Source: Fontibacillus panacisegetis
Lineage (GTDB): Bacteria; Bacillota; Bacilli; Paenibacillales; Paenibacillaceae
Assembly: GCF_900102215.1 (NCBI RefSeq)
Contig: NZ_FNBG01000001.1
Coordinates: forward strand, 310,001-374,000
Direction: 5' to 3'
DNA: 64,000 nt
Positions 42,212 through 50,227 of the stretch are shown here, one piece after another (the first letter of the stretch is position 1; every line of letters begins with the position of its first letter). The notes under the pieces were generated by a model, which was not told the origin of the DNA, made no database searches, and was given only the letters and a program-made list of their open reading frames with translations. A program made the position numbers and the translations under genes.

Positions 42212-43291
42212 CTAAAATAAATCGCCTTTTACTTTAGTTAGGTCTAAGATTAACTCTTGCATCGATTGATATCTTCCATCAATATCTTCTAGACATTTAA
42301 GAATTATTTCAGCAACCTCTTCATTCATTCCCTCAACTGAATATAGTGTTTCTCTTATTTTGCTTCCAGCAGGAACGCTCCCTGTAATCAGGTTGTACCA
42401 AACTGCTCCAAGAGAATAAATATCAGTTCTCGGATCTATTAGTTTTGGATTACTTATGAGTTCAGGTGCAGTGAAGTGTCCTCCTGCAATGTTGTGTCCG
42501 GTTCTTGTAAGTCTCGAAGTTAATTCATTCTCAAGGTATATGCCGAGTCCAAAATCAATAACTCTAACTTGCCTTGGTCTAGCGATCATAATATTGCTCG
42601 GTCTAATGTCTCTATGTACTATTCCAATCCCATGTGCGTGACTTAAGGCATCTGCTAATTCAATCATAAGATCAATAGATTTATTGATGGGAAACCTCCC
42701 ATGATCTTTAAGTACTTGATTTAAATTCTTTCCTTCAAATAATTCCATTCTAATAAATGGCTTGTTGCCTAAAAGTCCAATATCATAGATTTTAATTATA
42801 TTCTGGTGATTTAACCTAAATAGTATTTGTGCCTCTCTGAAAAAACGTTCCAAGTTCCTCTCATCATCATTTGAAAAGATGGGAGAAAAAAATTTAAAAG
42901 CAAAATCCATCTTCAACAGATTATGTTTCATTCTTTTTACTTCTCCGAATCCGCCTGACCCAATTACCTCTAATTCAGAATAATCATTTGTCATGGTAGC
43001 ATTAGTCTCTAATTCATCCAGCAATGGATTGAAAACCTCGCCCAAATATTGTCTGCGTCCAGCATATGAATCCGAAACTTCCTTTATGTAGCCCCAAAAT
43101 TCATCCAATGACCTGTATTGTTTAATAAACTCTGGGAGTTTGTTACTTAGTTTCTCCGTGCTTAATAAGATTTTCCTTAATCTTTTATAATCATCATTAT
43201 TTAATTCTGTTGAGTTACCAGTAGAGTACGAGACTAGCCCTTCTTTCAGAGTTTCAACAATTTCAAATAGAGTAGGCTCAGAAAATGTCAT
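42212..43291 (-). CDS. Ser/Thr protein kinase (Hanks type)
   Basis: A 359-residue protein. About 115 residues of helical N-terminal region precede a complete kinase domain: Gly-rich loop IGSGGFGEVKRM, Lys in DFAFKFFSP, catalytic loop GIVHRDIRPSNIMI, DFG in VIDFGLGIY, and DPRTDIYSLGAVWYNL. HRDIRPSN is the Ser/Thr form. No transmembrane segment or PASTA repeat is present, so it is cytosolic. ATG 43291 follows AAGGAG. It is likely active; target unknown. No phosphatase lies beside it. Confidence 0.88.
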   Translation of the reverse strand: MTFSEPTLFEIVETLKEGLVSYSTGNSTELNNDDYKRLRKILLSTEKLSNKLPEFIKQYRSLDEFWGYIKEVSDSYAGRRQYLGEVFNPLLDELETNATMTNDYSELEVIGSGGFGEVKRMKHNLLKMDFAFKFFSPIFSNDDERNLERFFREAQILFRLNHQNIIKIYDIGLLGNKPFIRMELFEGKNLNQVLKDHGRFPINKSIDLMIELADALSHAHGIGIVHRDIRPSNIMIARPRQVRVIDFGLGIYLENELTSRLTRTGHNIAGGHFTAPELISNPKLIDPRTDIYSLGAVWYNLITGSVPAGSKIRETLYSVEGMNEEVAEIILKCLEDIDGRYQSMQELILDLTKVKGDLF

Positions 43292-43328
43292 ATTTATCTC
43301 CTTGTGGGTTTTAATATATTGTGATATT

Positions 43329-43476
43329 TCATCTAACGTTAAGGTATTCACGAAACGACCCAGCCTTAGATAGCTCTTATCTTAGGCTGGGTCGTTTGTT
43401 GTCGGAGCTTCTTCCATGATTATACATCTTGACAACCAAGGGGCGGTAGCCTCGCAGCGTGAATACTGTGTTATAT
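43329..43476 (-). repeat. attC-like site nearest the recombinase
   Basis: CATCTAACGTTAAGG, TATTCACG, CGACCCAGCC...GGCTGGGTCG, then GCGTGAATACTGTGTTATAT. Complete GACCCAGCC-family site, belonging to the Nudix cassette. Confidence 0.94.
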
Positions 43477-43510
43477 GAAGGATATGCATTCGAAGAAATA
43501 CCCTTACAGA

Positions 43511-43933
43511 TTACTTGTTTCCCTCATTTGCATATGTTATTTCATTTCCTTCAATTAATTTTCTAAGTCCATCTTTATAATACGGCATTAATTTCTCAGC
43601 CTTATTAATATCCATCCAAGCTATCTTTGAAATTTCATCAGGTCTAACAATCTCTTCGTTTCCTCCAATGATTTCAGCCCTAAACGTAAAAAAGATTGCA
43701 TGTTCATTTATCTTTTCAAATTTGCATTCATTTAGAGCTACTAATCCAAATATCTTGATATCTAGTCCCGTTTCTTCTTTTGCTTCTCTTATTACTGCTT
43801 GCTCTAAAGTTTCATTGGTTTCAACGGCTCCTCCTGGTAGAGACCAACTATCACGATCTATATTGTGTACCATAAGGACTTTAGATTTCGAATTATTAGT
43901 TATTAGAGAATAAGTAACATCCACTCGTTTCAA
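43511..43933 (-). CDS. Nudix hydrolase (first cassette)
   Basis: A 140-residue Nudix protein. GGAVETNETLEQAVIREAKEETGL is a complete Nudix box after LPGG, at residues about 34-57. Substrate unknown. By position it is the recombinase-proximal cassette gene, with its site at 43329-43476. No attC-like site lies on its right side before the recombinase. Confidence 0.87.
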   Translation of the reverse strand: MKRVDVTYSLITNNSKSKVLMVHNIDRDSWSLPGGAVETNETLEQAVIREAKEETGLDIKIFGLVALNECKFEKINEHAIFFTFRAEIIGGNEEIVRPDEISKIAWMDINKAEKLMPYYKDGLRKLIEGNEITYANEGNK

Positions 43934-43953
43934 TTAAATAACATCCCTTCTGT

Positions 43954-44190
43954 TTATAAATCTGCATATCTTTCATATAACTCCCTTATCTCTGCACGTC
44001 GTAAAAACACTAGAGGCAAGGGTATTTCTGCATGTGTTGATATGTACTGATTATACCTTAATTGTATGCTTCTAACATCCGCATCATTTATATTATCCAT
44101 ATATAGATTCATAAATTTATCAACCCATTCCAATGTCAAATCAGATTTAGCACGCCCTTTGAAGTCGCAGAATCCTGTTCCAAGATACTA
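43954..44190 (-). CDS. Hypothetical protein fragment between array and recombinase
   Basis: A frame of about 78 codons (YLGTGFCDFKGRAKSDLTLE through NDADVRSIQLRYNQY to the ELYERYADL end) lies directly right of the first cassette. Only its last 61 codons have a usual start (TTG/ATG near 44139). Not recognised; possibly the 3' part of a disrupted gene. The coding strand carries GTTATATG near 43973-43980, which could be a core-like site, but this is weak. Confidence 0.4.
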
Positions 44191-44394
44191 TGTGCATTAC
44201 AACCCCATGCTAGAGATGGTGCTTGGGCACTAAAAGAAAAGAATTATTACGTAACAAAGAGACAAAAAGCATTCAAAACATGGAGGCCTATCTTGAAAAG
44301 ATTAATACATTGATTTTCACGATCATCCCATATAATGAGTAAAACCGAACCGATCTCACCCATATTAATTTTAAGTTTCTCTACTGCTTGATTA

Positions 44395-45174
44395 TCAAAC
44401 TACACAATGAACTCTCTTCAACTTTCCCTCTACCATCTCCCTCACTCCACGATCCAGTTCATCGATGATCCGATCCAGCGGGCTTTGGATTCGTTTGATG
44501 TTCTTTGTGCTGACATGGGTATACCGTTCGGTGGTAGCTGAGTTGGCGTGGCCGAGCAGCTCTTGGATGAAGCGGAGGTCAGTGCCGTTCTCCAGTAGAT
44601 GAGTGGCAAAAGAGTGCCGCAGTACATGAATGTCTGCCCTTTTGTTTATTCCGGAACGACACAGCGCATCGCTAAATACTTTCTGAAGAGAACGTTCATG
44701 TAGATGGGTGCGGGGATGTTGACCCGCGAACAGCCATACCGATGGTCGTTCTTGCCGAACATAAGTCTGCACAAGCTTCCAGGCTGCGTGCGACAGCAAG
44801 GTATGACGATCCTTTTTTCCTTTACCTTGACGAATGCGGATGGTCCCGCGCACTCCATCCAGATCTTCTGGCCGAAGCCTTACGACCTCGCTAACCCGAA
44901 GGCCAGAGGCATAAGTTAAGTACAGCATGGTACGGTGCTTTAAATTGTCCGGTGCCCGTAGAATTTGCAGCACCTCTTCTTCTAAAAGAACATAAGGCAG
45001 CTTTTTTTCCTTCTTTGGGCGAATATATCCGGCTTTTCTGGAAGGAGCCTTCAACACCTTGGAGGTAACAAAGCGTAACGCGCTGATCGCCTGGTTCACA
45101 TAGGCATGAGAATAATCTTGTTCCAGCAGTTGGACAGCGTAGTTCTGAACCCGATCCCGGCTCAACATCTCCAA
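44395..45174 (-). CDS. Tyrosine recombinase at the array edge, N-terminally short
   Basis: The catalytic domain of the tyrosine recombinase family is complete: Arg in TYASGLRVSEVVRL, Lys in RQGKGKKDRHT, HxxR in HVLRHSFATHL, His in LLGHANSATT and the nucleophile in TERYTHVS. It ends with an IQSPLD segment as in Xer and IntI proteins. Between Lys and HxxR it lacks the extra helix that marks IntI. The core-binding domain starts late (LSRDRVQNYAVQLLEQDYSHAYVNQAISALRF): about 40-50 N-terminal residues are missing. The frame is open for 20 more codons but has no ATG. It may be 5'-truncated, or start at TTG 45174. It runs toward the cassettes, opposite to class 1 integrons. Confidence 0.85.
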   Translation of the reverse strand: MEMLSRDRVQNYAVQLLEQDYSHAYVNQAISALRFVTSKVLKAPSRKAGYIRPKKEKKLPYVLLEEEVLQILRAPDNLKHRTMLYLTYASGLRVSEVVRLRPEDLDGVRGTIRIRQGKGKKDRHTLLSHAAWKLVQTYVRQERPSVWLFAGQHPRTHLHERSLQKVFSDALCRSGINKRADIHVLRHSFATHLLENGTDLRFIQELLGHANSATTERYTHVSTKNIKRIQSPLDRIIDELDRGVREMVEGKLKRVHCVV

Positions 45175-45292
45175 TAGTTTGTTTTCAGTTTCATTCGGTC
45201 GAGATCGAGATCCTCCCCTTTTATTGAATGATTACTTTTAGATCCTGTCATTCCATAAGCAACCTGCCATCTCCGATCATCCTCTTCCTGAA

Positions 45293-45330
45293 ATACAAAA
45301 AAGACAGACCTCTTTTCAGAGTCCTGTCTT
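45293..45330 (-). terminator. Terminator of the siderophore operon
   Basis: On the minus strand AAGACAGGACTCT pairs with AGAGGTCTGTCTT and is followed by TTTTTGTATTT. It separates the esterase operon from the recombinase gene. Confidence 0.85.
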
Positions 45331-45440
45331 CCGATGCTTTCGGATTAATGTATTCTCAATTACTGTATTCTCCATTTTTTCAGCAAATTATCCCACTCCC
45401 GAACATAACCGTCAAGCTTTGGATTTCCCCTTGCAAGCAC

Positions 45441-46217
45441 CTAGCCATTTTTACTGGATAGTTCCCCAAACAAAAACTGAATTCCATTCGGAAAATACTT
45501 CAAAAAATAAGGGTCCGTATGCGTTCCCTCCGGGTCACTCTCAAATTTCACTCTATGCTCCGAATCAACAATTCGTTCTTTCAGCATACCATAAGCTACT
45601 ACACTGTTCGGCACCATGAATCTTTGCACATTCGTTTTCGTTGCGCCCTCCTGCATACCGATATACATATAGATCTGGGGGTCACCCACGAGCTCATTTG
45701 TCTCCATATACTTCAAAAAATCTTTAAACCACACCGAAGCCGAAATCAAAATGAACTTGCCAAAAATCTGTTCTTTACGATACATCGCATACAATGAGAT
45801 CAATCCGCCTAATGACACTCCGCCAAGAGCGAGATCCTTTGGTTCATGGGAGATGCGAAAGCGATTCAGCATGTAGGGAACTAATTCATCATACACAACG
45901 TCCAAATACTGCTCTCCCTTCCCGCCGAACGACCAATCACTATGGAGAGCGCCCATTTCCCATGGGGTATATTCATCATTTCGATGCTGCGAGTCAATCC
46001 CAATAAATATAACCGGCTCTGCAAGTCCATCCCTTACATTAGATTCAATGACATTAATATATTCTTTGAACAGAAAATCTCCATCCTGCAAAAAGACAGC
46101 GGGAAATACACGCTCTAACCATAAATGATACTCTTTCGGCAAATACACGGTGATCAATCGATCCCTGTACTCAAAATCTAGAAACTCTCCTTCAACCATA
46201 CTGCTCAAACTGCTCAC
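45441..46217 (-). CDS. Esterase of the siderophore-esterase type (alpha/beta hydrolase)
   Basis: An esterase-D/Fes-like hydrolase. The nucleophile motif is LGGVSLGGLISLYAMY, with FPAVFLQDGDFL near the N-terminus and a C-terminal RVKFESDPEGTHTDPYF holding the likely catalytic His. Such enzymes hydrolyse ferric catechol siderophores inside the cell to release iron. The start is uncertain: GTG 46217 has GAAGGA upstream, ATG 46199 also fits and GTG 46238 is longer. It is the last gene of the operon. Confidence 0.8.
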   Translation of the reverse strand: MSSLSSMVEGEFLDFEYRDRLITVYLPKEYHLWLERVFPAVFLQDGDFLFKEYINVIESNVRDGLAEPVIFIGIDSQHRNDEYTPWEMGALHSDWSFGGKGEQYLDVVYDELVPYMLNRFRISHEPKDLALGGVSLGGLISLYAMYRKEQIFGKFILISASVWFKDFLKYMETNELVGDPQIYMYIGMQEGATKTNVQRFMVPNSVVAYGMLKERIVDSEHRVKFESDPEGTHTDPYFLKYFPNGIQFLFGELSSKNG

Positions 46218-46245
46218 ACTCGCTTCCTTCTTTCCCACAAATCAA

Positions 46246-47049
46246 TCACGCATGAACCACCCGAAAAGCTCTGCTCATAATCGTGGGCACGATGGACGCG
46301 TGATTTTCATCCTCAGCAACATAGAGATCAGTCGTTAAGTTGAGATGTCTGTGCTTGTTGATCAAGCTATACAACTCTCTCGCATCATCAACCATGAACG
46401 TCTCCTTGCTACCTACGGTAATCAAGAGCTTTTTCTTATCTTCTAACTTTTCCAATTCCCCATCTCTAAAAAAGCGTTCAGCCGTACCCACAATTTCATG
46501 ATCATTCCACCAGATCGAGGGGCTTGTAGCCAAGTAATATTGAAAAAGCTCAGAACGTGCAAATAAGGCTATTAACACAAACAAGCCACTTAACGAGTGT
46601 CCAAACAACGCTTGCTTCGTTTGATCAACGCTATATTTGTCGTGAACAACAGGCATCAATTCCTGCTCTAAAAAAGCCAGAAACTTCTCAGCCCCGCCGT
46701 GAAAGCCAATATCCGCTCCTTTTAACCGTTCAGGGTATACATATTGATCTGCAGCAGGGGTAAAATCATAGAAGCGCCGCTTCGATCTTTCCTCATACTC
46801 ACCATGATGCCCGATTCCTACAACAATTGCTGGAGAAATCAGCGTTTTTGGAGCATTCCTGGACTGCAGCTTGATGACATCACGTGCAAAATGAAAGTAA
46901 GAATTCCCGTCGAGCACATAATAGATCGGAAATCCACCTTCTGGCGGTGCTTCCTGCGGTACATGCACCTTCACATCATACGTATAATCCATAAACTGTG
47001 ATTTAATCGTCCAAAACTCTGTATCCTCTAGATGAACTTGATGCGCCAA
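46246..47049 (-). CDS. BesA-like siderophore esterase
   Basis: A 267-residue alpha/beta hydrolase. FPIYYVLDGNSYFHFARDVIKLQ is the family's N-terminal core, ALFGHSLSGLFVLIALF the nucleophile elbow (GHSLSG) and EDENHASIVPTI the catalytic His region. It resembles bacillibactin/enterobactin esterases that free iron from imported ferric siderophore. The start is TTG 47049, after AGGAGGAAAAGG. The second esterase gene follows closely. Confidence 0.86.
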   Translation of the reverse strand: MAHQVHLEDTEFWTIKSQFMDYTYDVKVHVPQEAPPEGGFPIYYVLDGNSYFHFARDVIKLQSRNAPKTLISPAIVVGIGHHGEYEERSKRRFYDFTPAADQYVYPERLKGADIGFHGGAEKFLAFLEQELMPVVHDKYSVDQTKQALFGHSLSGLFVLIALFARSELFQYYLATSPSIWWNDHEIVGTAERFFRDGELEKLEDKKKLLITVGSKETFMVDDARELYSLINKHRHLNLTTDLYVAEDENHASIVPTIMSRAFRVVHA

Positions 47050-47077
47050 TTTCCTTTTCCTCCTACTCTAACTCGCC

Positions 47078-48109
47078 TTATGCTTTAGCTTTGGCCAACA
47101 AATATAAAAAATAAGGAATACCAATGAGTGACACCACGATCCCTACAGGCAGCTCAGAAGGTGCAAACACCGTTTTCGCAAAATAATCTGATATCACCAG
47201 CAAAAACATGCCGATCACTGCACTCGTAGGGAGCACGTAGCGATGGTTAAGCCCTACTAATCTTTTCGCAATATGCGGAGCCATTAATCCGATAAATCCA
47301 ATTGAGCCGGATACCGATACACATGCACTAACGATCCCGATGCTGCATAACAGCAAAATCGATTTCTCTTTTTCCACGGCGATCCCCAAGCTCTTTACAC
47401 TGGATTCCTCTAATTGAAAATAATTAAGCAAGTAGCTTTTTCTATAAATCACAATTCCGAGAATGACGACCCAAGGCAATGCTGCCAGCACATATAACCA
47501 ATTGGCACTATAAATACTGCCTACACTCCATACCGCCGCCATCTCGAAATCTTGTGCATTCATTTTAAGGGAAATATACAGAGACAACGCGCCAAATCCA
47601 CTACTAATCGCAATCCCTGTCAAAATCAGACGCTGCATATCCAGCGAGCCGTTCCGCCAGGAAAACACATAAATTACAATCGCCGCCAGAGCTCCACCAA
47701 CAAAGCCAAACAGCGGCATCATCATAATCGAATAAGAAGTGCCACTAAGCACATTGATATCTGCCATTTGAAAAAAGAACATAAAAGCAACGATCACTGC
47801 ACCAGCACCTGCATTAATACCGAGAATACCCGGATCAGCCAATCCATTTCTAGTTACGCCTTGAATGACTGTACCCGCAATCCCTAAGCCAATCCCCACA
47901 ATCGCTGCAATAACAATTCGAGGCAGCCGAAACTCAAAAATAACCAAGTTATATTTCGGATTAGAGTCGATTCTGAGCAATGTTTTGAGTACATCCATGA
48001 CAGACATTTCAAAAGAACCATTTGTAATATGAAAATACCCCGCAATGAGCGTAAAACCTAAAAATACGAATATCGTTGTCGCATAACGTCCAAATCCAGT
48101 TTTAGCCAC
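47078..48109 (-). CDS. FecCD-family iron-siderophore ABC permease
   Basis: A 343-residue polytopic permease with about nine or ten transmembrane helices. GLGIAGTVIQGVTRNGLADPGILGINAGAGAV is the FecCD signature, and SIGFIGLMAPHIAKRLVGLNHRYVLP the cytoplasmic loop that contacts the ATPase. It pairs with the permease encoded upstream, overlapping it by 8 bp. No ATPase gene is present in the operon, so a general siderophore ATPase elsewhere would energise it. Confidence 0.92.
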   Translation of the reverse strand: MAKTGFGRYATTIFVFLGFTLIAGYFHITNGSFEMSVMDVLKTLLRIDSNPKYNLVIFEFRLPRIVIAAIVGIGLGIAGTVIQGVTRNGLADPGILGINAGAGAVIVAFMFFFQMADINVLSGTSYSIMMMPLFGFVGGALAAIVIYVFSWRNGSLDMQRLILTGIAISSGFGALSLYISLKMNAQDFEMAAVWSVGSIYSANWLYVLAALPWVVILGIVIYRKSYLLNYFQLEESSVKSLGIAVEKEKSILLLCSIGIVSACVSVSGSIGFIGLMAPHIAKRLVGLNHRYVLPTSAVIGMFLLVISDYFAKTVFAPSELPVGIVVSLIGIPYFLYLLAKAKA

Positions 48110-49124
48110 GTTGTTCTCCCCCCCTCGTACGAATTAGATACAGGAAGAACGGGATACCTATAAACGCAGTCACAACACCGATCGGTGTCTCAAACGGAAA
48201 GTTAATATAACGGCTGGTGATGTCGCAAAAAGCCAAAAAGACCGCGCCGATCACGGCCGAGCAAGGAATTATCGAGCGGTAGTCCACCCCAACAATAAAA
48301 CGTGTGATATGTGGAATGATCAGACCAACAAATGCGATTTTTCCGACTAAGGCTACCGCTGTACCAGTTAAACAAATTACACACAAAAGACTCAGTGCTT
48401 TTACCCATTTCGTTTTTTGACCTAGGCTCATTGCCATATCTTCACCTAAGGAAGACACCATAACAGACTTCGATATCCCAAAAGCGATCAACAAACCTAC
48501 TACACCAAAAGGAATACATAACATAAGCATATCAGGGTTAACCGTATGTATTTTTGAGTTATACCACACACTTACCGTCTGTGATACTTGGAAATACATC
48601 GCAATAGCCGAGGCCATACTGCTTAAAAATGTCCCGATTACCGTTCCGATAATGGCTAACCTTACGGGAGATAATCCGTTTTTGATCAGCGAACCAAAGC
48701 CAAACACCAGACCTGCACCGATCGCAGAACCTACCATCGATAATAAAATCATTTGATAATTTGGTAACCCAGGAAAAAATACCATTGCTATCGTAATAAC
48801 AAATGCCGATCCGTCGTTCACTCCCATAATAGAGGGTGAGGCAAGATAATTTCGAGTAATTCCTTGCATCACGGCTCCAGAAACTGCCAAAAAAGCTCCA
48901 ACAAACAAAGCAGCGACTACACGTGGTAATCGCGATGTCATAATAATGTTGTGATCCACATTACTTGCATCGAATTGTGTAATCGCCTGCCATATTGTTA
49001 TTGCTTCAATATCCTTAACACCGGATAAGACGGATAAAACAATTGCTAGCACGATGAACAAAGGAGAAGCTAACAGAATCGTGAGGACTTTCCAATTCCT
49101 TTTTGATTTGACCATCATCTTCAT
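48102..49124 (-). CDS. FecCD-family iron-siderophore ABC permease
   Basis: A 340-residue polytopic permease, partner of the one below. AVSGAVMQGITRNYLASPSIMGVNDGSAFV and KIAFVGLIIPHITRFIVGVDYRSIIP are the same family signatures. The FeuB/FeuC-like pair with the binding protein upstream indicates catechol-type siderophore uptake. Confidence 0.92.
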   Translation of the reverse strand: MKMMVKSKRNWKVLTILLASPLFIVLAIVLSVLSGVKDIEAITIWQAITQFDASNVDHNIIMTSRLPRVVAALFVGAFLAVSGAVMQGITRNYLASPSIMGVNDGSAFVITIAMVFFPGLPNYQMILLSMVGSAIGAGLVFGFGSLIKNGLSPVRLAIIGTVIGTFLSSMASAIAMYFQVSQTVSVWYNSKIHTVNPDMLMLCIPFGVVGLLIAFGISKSVMVSSLGEDMAMSLGQKTKWVKALSLLCVICLTGTAVALVGKIAFVGLIIPHITRFIVGVDYRSIIPCSAVIGAVFLAFCDITSRYINFPFETPIGVVTAFIGIPFFLYLIRTRGGEQRG

Positions 49125-49137
49125 CGCACCTTATGTT

Positions 49138-50139
49138 TTACTTCAACAGATTTTCAATCGCTGCATCAAGGAATCTTACTTTAGACCAAGCCGTTCCACC
49201 TTGTGCCAAAGGATCGATCGTGTTTACAAATACATGATTGTTCTTCGCTGCTTCAACACTTTGGAAAATAGGATTTTTCTGAAGATCATCAAGCGCTGTT
49301 GCGTTATCCGTATTTTCACTAGCTTCAAATTGCAGGAAGATGTAATCTGGATTGATTTCCGCTAAAGCTTCTAGTGACAGCTCAGCTTGCGCTTCTGTTT
49401 TTGTAATCACTTCTGGAATTGTTGCACCCAGATCTTCATAAATAACAGGATTTAAATACACGCCTGCTGGATATACACACATACTGCCTTGACGTATACG
49501 GATAACCAGCACCTTCTTGTCTTTCAGAGACTCCCCGATTTTTGTTTTTGCCTCGGCTGCTTTGGCGTCGTAATCAGCGATGATTTTCTCAGCATCAGCT
49601 GACTTGCCGGATACTTGACCTAACAGGAGCAAATTTTCTTTCCAATTCGTTGAGATATGAGAATACGGAATCATCGTTTGAATTTTATTTAATTGCCCCG
49701 CAACATCTTCACCGAATTTGGAAGTTCCCAGAATAACATCAGGATCTAGAGCCAAAATCGCTTCGTTGTTCGGCGCAAATTTATCCCCAATTAGTGCTGC
49801 ACCTTCTAAATCAGTAGCCAGGTAAGTTGGAATCGCATCTGCAATCGCAAGTACGCCTACAGGTTTTACACCCAAAATAGCTGCATCCTCCATCGATTCA
49901 AGGCTTGCTGCTACAATATTGTTGACTTGAGCTGGTAAAACATAATCATTCCCCAGGTATGTAACCGTTTGTTCCGTTGCTGTCGTTTCTTCTTGTTTGT
50001 TGTTCTCAGCCGTTGCAGCTTGTTCTGTATTCGCAGCTGCTGGAGCTGTTGCTGCTTCTTTTTCTTTATCTCCACATGCTGCCAAACTTAATGCCATAAC
50101 TGCTGCTACACCCGCGATTAAATACCTTCTCTTCATCAT
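49138..50139 (-). CDS. Iron-siderophore ABC transporter binding lipoprotein
   Basis: A 333-residue periplasmic-binding-fold lipoprotein. A signal peptide with lipobox (GVAAVMALSLAACGDKEKE) is followed by an Ala/Glu-rich linker and the class III binding domain (NNIVAASLESMEDAAILGVKPVGV; DPDVILGTSKFGEDVAGQL; LAEINPDYIFLQF). The start is ATG 50139, downstream of GGAGAG; TTG 50145 is also possible. A Fur box lies about 70 bp upstream, so the operon should be induced by iron limitation. Confidence 0.92.
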   Translation of the reverse strand: MMKRRYLIAGVAAVMALSLAACGDKEKEAATAPAAANTEQAATAENNKQEETTATEQTVTYLGNDYVLPAQVNNIVAASLESMEDAAILGVKPVGVLAIADAIPTYLATDLEGAALIGDKFAPNNEAILALDPDVILGTSKFGEDVAGQLNKIQTMIPYSHISTNWKENLLLLGQVSGKSADAEKIIADYDAKAAEAKTKIGESLKDKKVLVIRIRQGSMCVYPAGVYLNPVIYEDLGATIPEVITKTEAQAELSLEALAEINPDYIFLQFEASENTDNATALDDLQKNPIFQSVEAAKNNHVFVNTIDPLAQGGTAWSKVRFLDAAIENLLK

Positions 50140-50208
50140 TTTCAAAGTTCTCTCCTTAACTAGAATGAATAATAAAAACCAGGCCCGGTTTAAATTAGTT
50201 TTATAATT

Positions 50209-50227
50209 GATAATGATTATCAATATC
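50209..50227 (-). promoter_or_regulatory. Fur box
   Basis: GATAATGATTATCAATATC matches the 19-bp Fur consensus GATAATGATAATCATTATC at 16 of 19 positions. It sits upstream of the binding-protein gene and would block transcription when iron is plentiful. Confidence 0.92.

Larger units (their letters stand above)
1817..43933 (-). mobile_element. Integron-like gene cassette array
   Basis: Most genes here are short, promoter-poor and on the minus strand, and are separated by about 26 imperfect palindromic sites with a shared architecture. On the coding strand each site begins with RYYYAAC (for example GCCTAAC, GTCTAAC), then a short spacer and TATTCACG. After a variable stem-loop it ends with CGTGAATAC, a spacer and GTTRRRY-like sequence (for example GTTAGGC). 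Gene stop codons abut or overlap the 5' site box, as in integron cassettes. Functions are typically accessory. A tyrosine recombinase gene lies at the right edge. The region between about 4.2 and 12.7 kb has lost recognisable sites. Calling it an integron is inference; the repeated-site and cassette layout is seen directly. Confidence 0.85.

Noticed and set aside
22116..43476. The palindromic sites as simple transcription terminators or REP/BIME repeats
   Set aside because: They lack T-runs after the stems, have long unpaired sections and conserved distal boxes, and each is tied to one gene's 3' end.
1817..43933. CRISPR array or prophage as explanation of the repeats
   Set aside because: The repeats are 95-190 bp, palindromic, and separated by whole genes of different length, with no cas or phage structural genes.
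44395..45174. Naming the recombinase intI
   Set aside because: The IntI-specific additional helix is not seen and the N-terminal part is missing; only tyrosine recombinase can be supported.
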